DNA from: Nymphaea colorata
Taxonomy: Eukaryota; Streptophyta; Magnoliopsida; Nymphaeales; Nymphaeaceae
Assembly: GCF_008831285.2 (NCBI RefSeq)
Contig: NC_045138.2
Coordinates: forward strand, 19,625,934 to 19,689,933
DNA length: 64,000 nt
Direction: 5' to 3'
Part shown: piece after piece, positions 58,139 to 64,000 of the stretch
How the letters are laid out: the number at the start of each line of letters is the position of its first letter
How positions within the stretch are numbered: position 1 is the stretch's first letter
Notes under the pieces: generated by a model
Told to the model about the DNA's origin: nothing
The model's input: the letters and a program-made list of their open reading frames with translations, nothing else
The model's database searches: none
Made by a program: the position numbers and the translations under genes

Positions 58139-59516
58139 CTTTCCGGTACTAAACTTGACGGGAAACCAGATAGAATTTGATGTGAAACTACCTTGAAAGC
58201 CTGAGTTACTTATGGTACTGGCGAAGAACTAGATTGTCCTGGAAATTTAAAAATGACGAGCAGTTTAAGTCAACTAATAATTCCAGGGCCTCGTCAACCC
58301 TTTCACAAGAGAATTTAGGTGCTGTAAATTTTACAAGATCGTGATGAATATCGGACGTATTTGAGAATATGACAGTGGCTGATGTACCATCCAAATGAGA
58401 CTAATTAAAGCAAAAGGTGTGACAAGAGTCAGCAAGGGTACAAAGAAAAGATAATAATTATGACTATTTTTTCCTTGTACTACTCTTAACATCTTCATAA
58501 TAATGACCAGATGATATTATATTGGAAGTTTAGTTTTAGTGAGAGGACAAACGAAGGGTGTTAAGATCAATGTGTGTGAAGTAAATGATAATTGGAACCA
58601 AAATTGCGGCAAATTGATTGGATTTGGTAGTGGATTCAATTTTAAGAGATTTTTTCGCTTCCCCAAGTTATAAAACTTCCAAACAAGGGCGTATCCAGTG
58701 TAAGCATGGTGTGGGCAATTGCCCACACAGGCTCTGGCCTCCTCATAGCTCTAACGCAAATGTGACAAATGAAAAGGTAATAGGGGTTAGGTTTTATTAT
58801 CTTAAATTTCTTTGTCTTTTTCATTGTTGTCGTGCATTTAAGGCGTGGCCCTGCGTTATTTTGAGGAAATCTTCTTATCATCTTAGATTTGGTTTTGTTT
58901 TTAATATAAAAACGGGTGCTAAATTGATATGTGGCCCAAGTATATGCATTCTAATTGTAAAATGGCTCCACTTGAATAATGAGAGTATTTGAGTGTATAT
59001 ATATATATATATATAAAAGACCTTGAAGAGGCAAAATAATAAGGGTGGATAAGTGAATTATAGTTGGAGTTGGGTAACAATATCTAACCCAGATTTGAAT
59101 CATTTGATTCCCAAATTGCATACAGGGCCTGAATAAGAGTAATAACTCGATCCAATTTTTCTTTACCAATGAATAAACCATTTCAGACTCATATAAGTAA
59201 TGAGATCTCCGATCTATTCATATTCCTATGTAAGATTCAGATTGGTGTTATATGATAAGGAGATCATTCGACTCCCTTATTGCCCTAATGGGTCAAGCAT
59301 AGTAAGTCGGTTGGTGGGCATGTAAAAGTTTGATTGTCAGTTTGATTCTTGTAGAAATTGTTCTTAATAGTGAATGTGAGGCACTAAACTTAGTTAATGA
59401 ATGTATCAGATCTTAAAACAATCCCAAACTCTCGAAATATCCTCTCTTTATTTTTTATTTTTTCCCCCCTAAACCAACCGCGTATTAGGTTGACATACTC
59501 CCACATTAAATGACCC
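58139..59516. other. Intergenic DNA between the GH17 pseudogene and eL43
   Basis: Holds a short TA run at 58996-59014 and one hAT-like MITE end (next entry). No gene recognised. Confidence 0.4.
58684..58745. mobile_element. Single hAT-like MITE end
   Basis: CAAGGGCGTATCCAGTG followed by GTGTGGGCAATTGCCCACAC and GGCTCTGGCCTCC resembles the left portion of the elements at 30158 and 41869. No matching right end was found. Confidence 0.4.
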
Positions 59517-59696
59517 GAGATAATTCGGATCCAAATCCTCCCTCACGGTCCTTGCTCCTTGTTTCCCGGCCCTAGATCTAGAGCGTCGCCTTATTTTGAT
59601 ACTGGACCGAAGTAAATGATCCGTTAACGTGCGGGTCCAAGTCCACTCTCACGGTCCATGGTTTCCCTTCTCGATATCCTTAGATCTACACCGTCC
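59517..59696 (+). promoter_or_regulatory. Duplicated block in the eL43 promoter
   Basis: Two diverged copies of about 70-80 bp, 59520-59590 and 59617-59696, share the order TCCAA-TCC, CTCACGGTCC, GTTTCCC and TAGATCTA. Their position just upstream of the eL43 leader suggests a promoter duplication. Function is inferred only from position. Confidence 0.4.
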
Positions 59697-59707
59697 ATTT
59701 AGCGAGT

Positions 59708-59717
59708 TTAGGGTTTC
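59708..59717 (+). promoter_or_regulatory. Telo-box near the eL43 transcription start
   Basis: TTTAGGGTTT, the reverse complement of AAACCCTAAA, lies about 110 bp upstream of the ATG. Telo-boxes are characteristic of plant ribosomal-protein gene promoters and coordinate their growth-linked expression. Confidence 0.6.
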
Positions 59718-59820
59718 CCGACCTACAACAAGAGAGCGGGTGAACGGGTTCTGCATTCTTGGTCGTTCGCGGGGTGAAGGGGAGAGGAACGGAGGGAGAC
59801 GAGTCCTACCCCACGAAAAA

Positions 59821-61805
<1,985 letters not shown>

Positions 61806-62622
61806 AATCCGAGCGGACTGATGTGGCGTAACGCACTTTTGCCTGCCTCTGGTGGAGTTCAATTTGCTATTCACAGACCCAGTGGGTTTTTGTTAGCCCT
61901 TTTAGTTATTTTTTCTTTTTTTTTTTTTAACAAGATTTGTTAAGATGGGAATGGCGGCGTGCCCGTAATTTTGCCTGTAGACTGGGTGCATCCATTGGTT
62001 GAAAACTCTTTAAGCTAATGCTTACTCTTTTGGGTTTTGTCTTCTGCTCTTGTGTCTTGTCTATTTAAATGGGTCCTGTCGATGATGTCCTTTGACGGAT
62101 CGCGTGGCCCTGGTTATGGACTAGTGCGTCTTGGTTACTCGATTTTGTGGCAAGTATAATAATGCTATATTAGATGTTCTTAAATCATACTTTAAACTTT
62201 AAAGATGTTCTTGATGTAGTTATTTGTTTTTTGCGGTAATGCCATGTCCCAATGGAAATAATTTGGATTTCTTAAGTAGAGCTGTGAAGATGTTCTTGAT
62301 GTCGTGGGATTTTAAAACCTCAAGGTCACTGGCTGATCACAAGGAAAGCTTTATGTTCCAGCAGCTTTAGAGTCGAAGTCGTGTCTTCAGTTTCAATTGA
62401 ATTGTGTTTTGGTTGTTTGAATAAAGAGGAATAAAGCGAAACCCTTTCAGTTTCAATTGAATTGTGTTTTGCCTGTCTGAACTGCAGTCACAAACAAGTG
62501 GTAACTCAAACCTTTCATTGTGTCCTCCTGATAGGAACTACAAAAATGCACGCCCAATCAGAGAAACAGAAGCTGTAAAATTGGAAAAATGAAAAGAACA
62601 GTACTACTAATTATATTAGGCC
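61806..62622. other. 3' flanks of eL43 and the GH17 gene
   Basis: The eL43 3' UTR occupies the first few hundred bases. A direct repeat of about 36 bp with a 60-bp period lies at 62386-62421 and 62446-62481 (TTCAGTTTCAATTGAATTG core); AATAAA lies between the copies. Nothing else recognised. Confidence 0.5.
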
Positions 62623-64000
62623 TCAGAAACAAAACTGGAGAAACATTGTCATGAAAAGCACCATTGCAGCGGCCATGGACATGGATGGCGTCGTCATCCA
62701 TGACCGGGAGGCTGTCATTTTCGAGATATCCATCTGGATCGGAAACACACAACCGTCCCGCGAAGCATTCTGCGTTACCACCAGTGCGAGACCTTCAAAA
62801 TTACAGGCACCTTCCTTCTGAGACTGAGTTTGATAATAGATGTTGAAGGCATATGAAGCGTTCCCTTGAACATCCAGGTTACCACATGAAGAGCCATAAC
62901 CAAGGGGAGTGCAATCAGCATTCGTACAAGCATATTCGACATTCTTGCCCAGAGCAAAGGGGTTGTTAGCATTTGGATTAAGCACACACCATTTCTGAGG
63001 CAGGTACTCCACATTCTTGGCCGGCACTAACTGCTTGGCCGGGTCCTTGCCGGAAAGATCCATTGCGAATTTCGGCCGGCCATCATAAGCGAAAATTCCC
63101 CAGTGCCGCTCAAAGTTTCCTGGTTCCGTGCTCTTTGCGTCCTCGTCGAGCAGGCTGAACAGGTAGGCCTCAATCTGTCCCGGCCGTAGAGGAGTGCCTA
63201 CGCCACCGGCCAACTTCATAAGCAGACCATCATAAAACCTTTTGGCATTGGCTACGTTGGCACTCTTGTGTCCATCAGTAGGCCAGCCGATTTCTCCGAC
63301 GATTATGGGCAGATCCGGAACGCCGGCGTCCTTGAGAGCCGAAACCAAAGTATCAAAATTGGCATCAAACACATTAGTGTAATTAATCCCGGCCGCGCGA
63401 TCAAAGAGTGTGCTACCATTGCCATCAAAAAATGCAAAGTCAGCAGGGAAGTATGGATCTTGGTACAAACTAATGAAGGGGTAGATGTTAATGGTGAATG
63501 GTGCACCGCTGCTGTTAAGAAACTGAGCGATTTCTACCTGTTGCAGTTCAGTTTGTATCAGAACTTGAAGAATCAGCATGGCATGGAGAGAATAACACGT
63601 TACAAAGAACAATATCCAACGCATATCTTTGTAGTCTGTCTTATAAAGAAGGCAAGGATAATCTCATCAAATCATAGAGATTAATGTGGAAAACATTTCA
63701 CACGATCTGATGAGATTATCCTTGCCCACTACTTCCAAGATTTTCGTTGGATCAGAGCATTGACTGGAATCAAAATTAAGGAGAGGTACTTCAGCAATCC
63801 AACTTCCAAACCAAGTTAGTCGATCGAAAATGAAAAAGCAAGGCAGCTGAAAATGCTTACAGTAACTTGGGGCAAACATATAGATGGCCCAGCATGAGAA
63901 CATTTTTCTCAAGTTCTTAGAAGGCCTTTGAATCAGAAGGATGAACTAGGAAAGCTTTTCCAGTTTGCGAAGATTACCATGACACTGTGGATGTCTGGGC
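62623..64000 (-). CDS. GH17 beta-1,3-glucanase with X8 domain and probable GPI anchor (partial)
   Basis: Two exons lie in the window: 63537-62623 and the end of a preceding exon at 64000-63978 (reading PDIHSVM before GTAATC); the N-terminal part is beyond the right edge. It hydrolyses 1,3-beta-glucan such as callose in the wall or plasmodesmata. The nucleophile motif LPIIVGEIGWPTDG is intact. Further blocks are FTINIYPFISLY, NFERHWGIFAYDG and KWCVLNP. The latter opens an X8/CBM43 domain with six cysteines (WCV, YAC, ADC, SSC, GAC, DGC). The hydrophobic C-terminus (AAAMVLFMTMFLQFCF) after a Ser/Thr stretch fits a GPI-anchor signal. The layout matches plant glucan endo-1,3-beta-glucosidase 5/6-like proteins. 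The decayed paralogue lies at 56224-58138. Confidence 0.92.
63651..63726. repeat. Perfect 19-bp inverted repeat in a GH17 intron
   Basis: GGCAAGGATAATCTCATCA at 63651-63669 and its exact reverse complement at 63708-63726, with a 38-nt spacer. It lies inside the intron 63538-63977 of the GH17 gene and has no counterpart recognised in the pseudogene intron. Confidence 0.8.

Overview
This is nuclear DNA of a flowering plant. The evidence is seven intron-containing or plant-typical protein genes, one plastid-targeted protein specific to the chloroplast NDH complex, a plant-type intronic box C/D snoRNA, a nuclear tRNA-Pro and many small DNA transposons in AT-rich intergenic sequence. The species cannot be fixed from the sequence; nothing looks organellar or bacterial. 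I rebuilt the exons by hand from reading frame, splice-site dinucleotides and remembered family sequence, and all rebuilt coding sequences sum to whole codons.

Layout. 0.3-4.9 kb: an unrecognised coiled-coil protein gene and a downstream 1.25-kb tandem copy of its 3' half and flank, which is decayed. 5.4-10.9 kb (-): an HNH endonuclease-domain protein in seven exons, with a small MITE in its first intron. 13.4-17.0 kb (-): a DUF1997-family, probably plastid, protein in five exons. 20.6-27.9 kb (+): the E1-beta subunit of mitochondrial branched-chain 2-oxoacid dehydrogenase in 13 exons, including one GC-AG intron. 35.0-35.8 kb (+): a GC-rich, intronless short-chain dehydrogenase. 36-49 kb: a gene-poor tract of MITEs and AT microsatellites, including a hAT element that carries a fragment of a methylesterase gene, and two nested insertions. 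49.5-50.2 kb (-): a TATA-driven noncoding gene with a box C/D snoRNA in its intron. 51.3 kb (-): tRNA-Pro(TGG). 52.8-55.5 kb (-): a chloroplast NDH-complex protein of the PNSB2/NDF5 type. 56.2-58.1 kb (-): a decayed GH17 beta-1,3-glucanase. 59.8-61.8 kb (+): ribosomal protein eL43 (L37a). 62.6-64.0 kb (-): an intact GH17-X8 glucanase that runs off the right edge.

The genes do not form one pathway. They are ordinary dispersed plant genes of mitochondrial amino-acid catabolism, plastid function, cell wall and translation. The two GH17 copies are related by local duplication, with the eL43 gene on the opposite strand between them. I found no CRISPR array, operon or plainly new system. The most unusual items are the gene-carrying hAT element, the snoRNA host gene, the orphan coiled-coil gene with its tandem duplicate, and the glucanase copy that has lost its catalytic glutamate.
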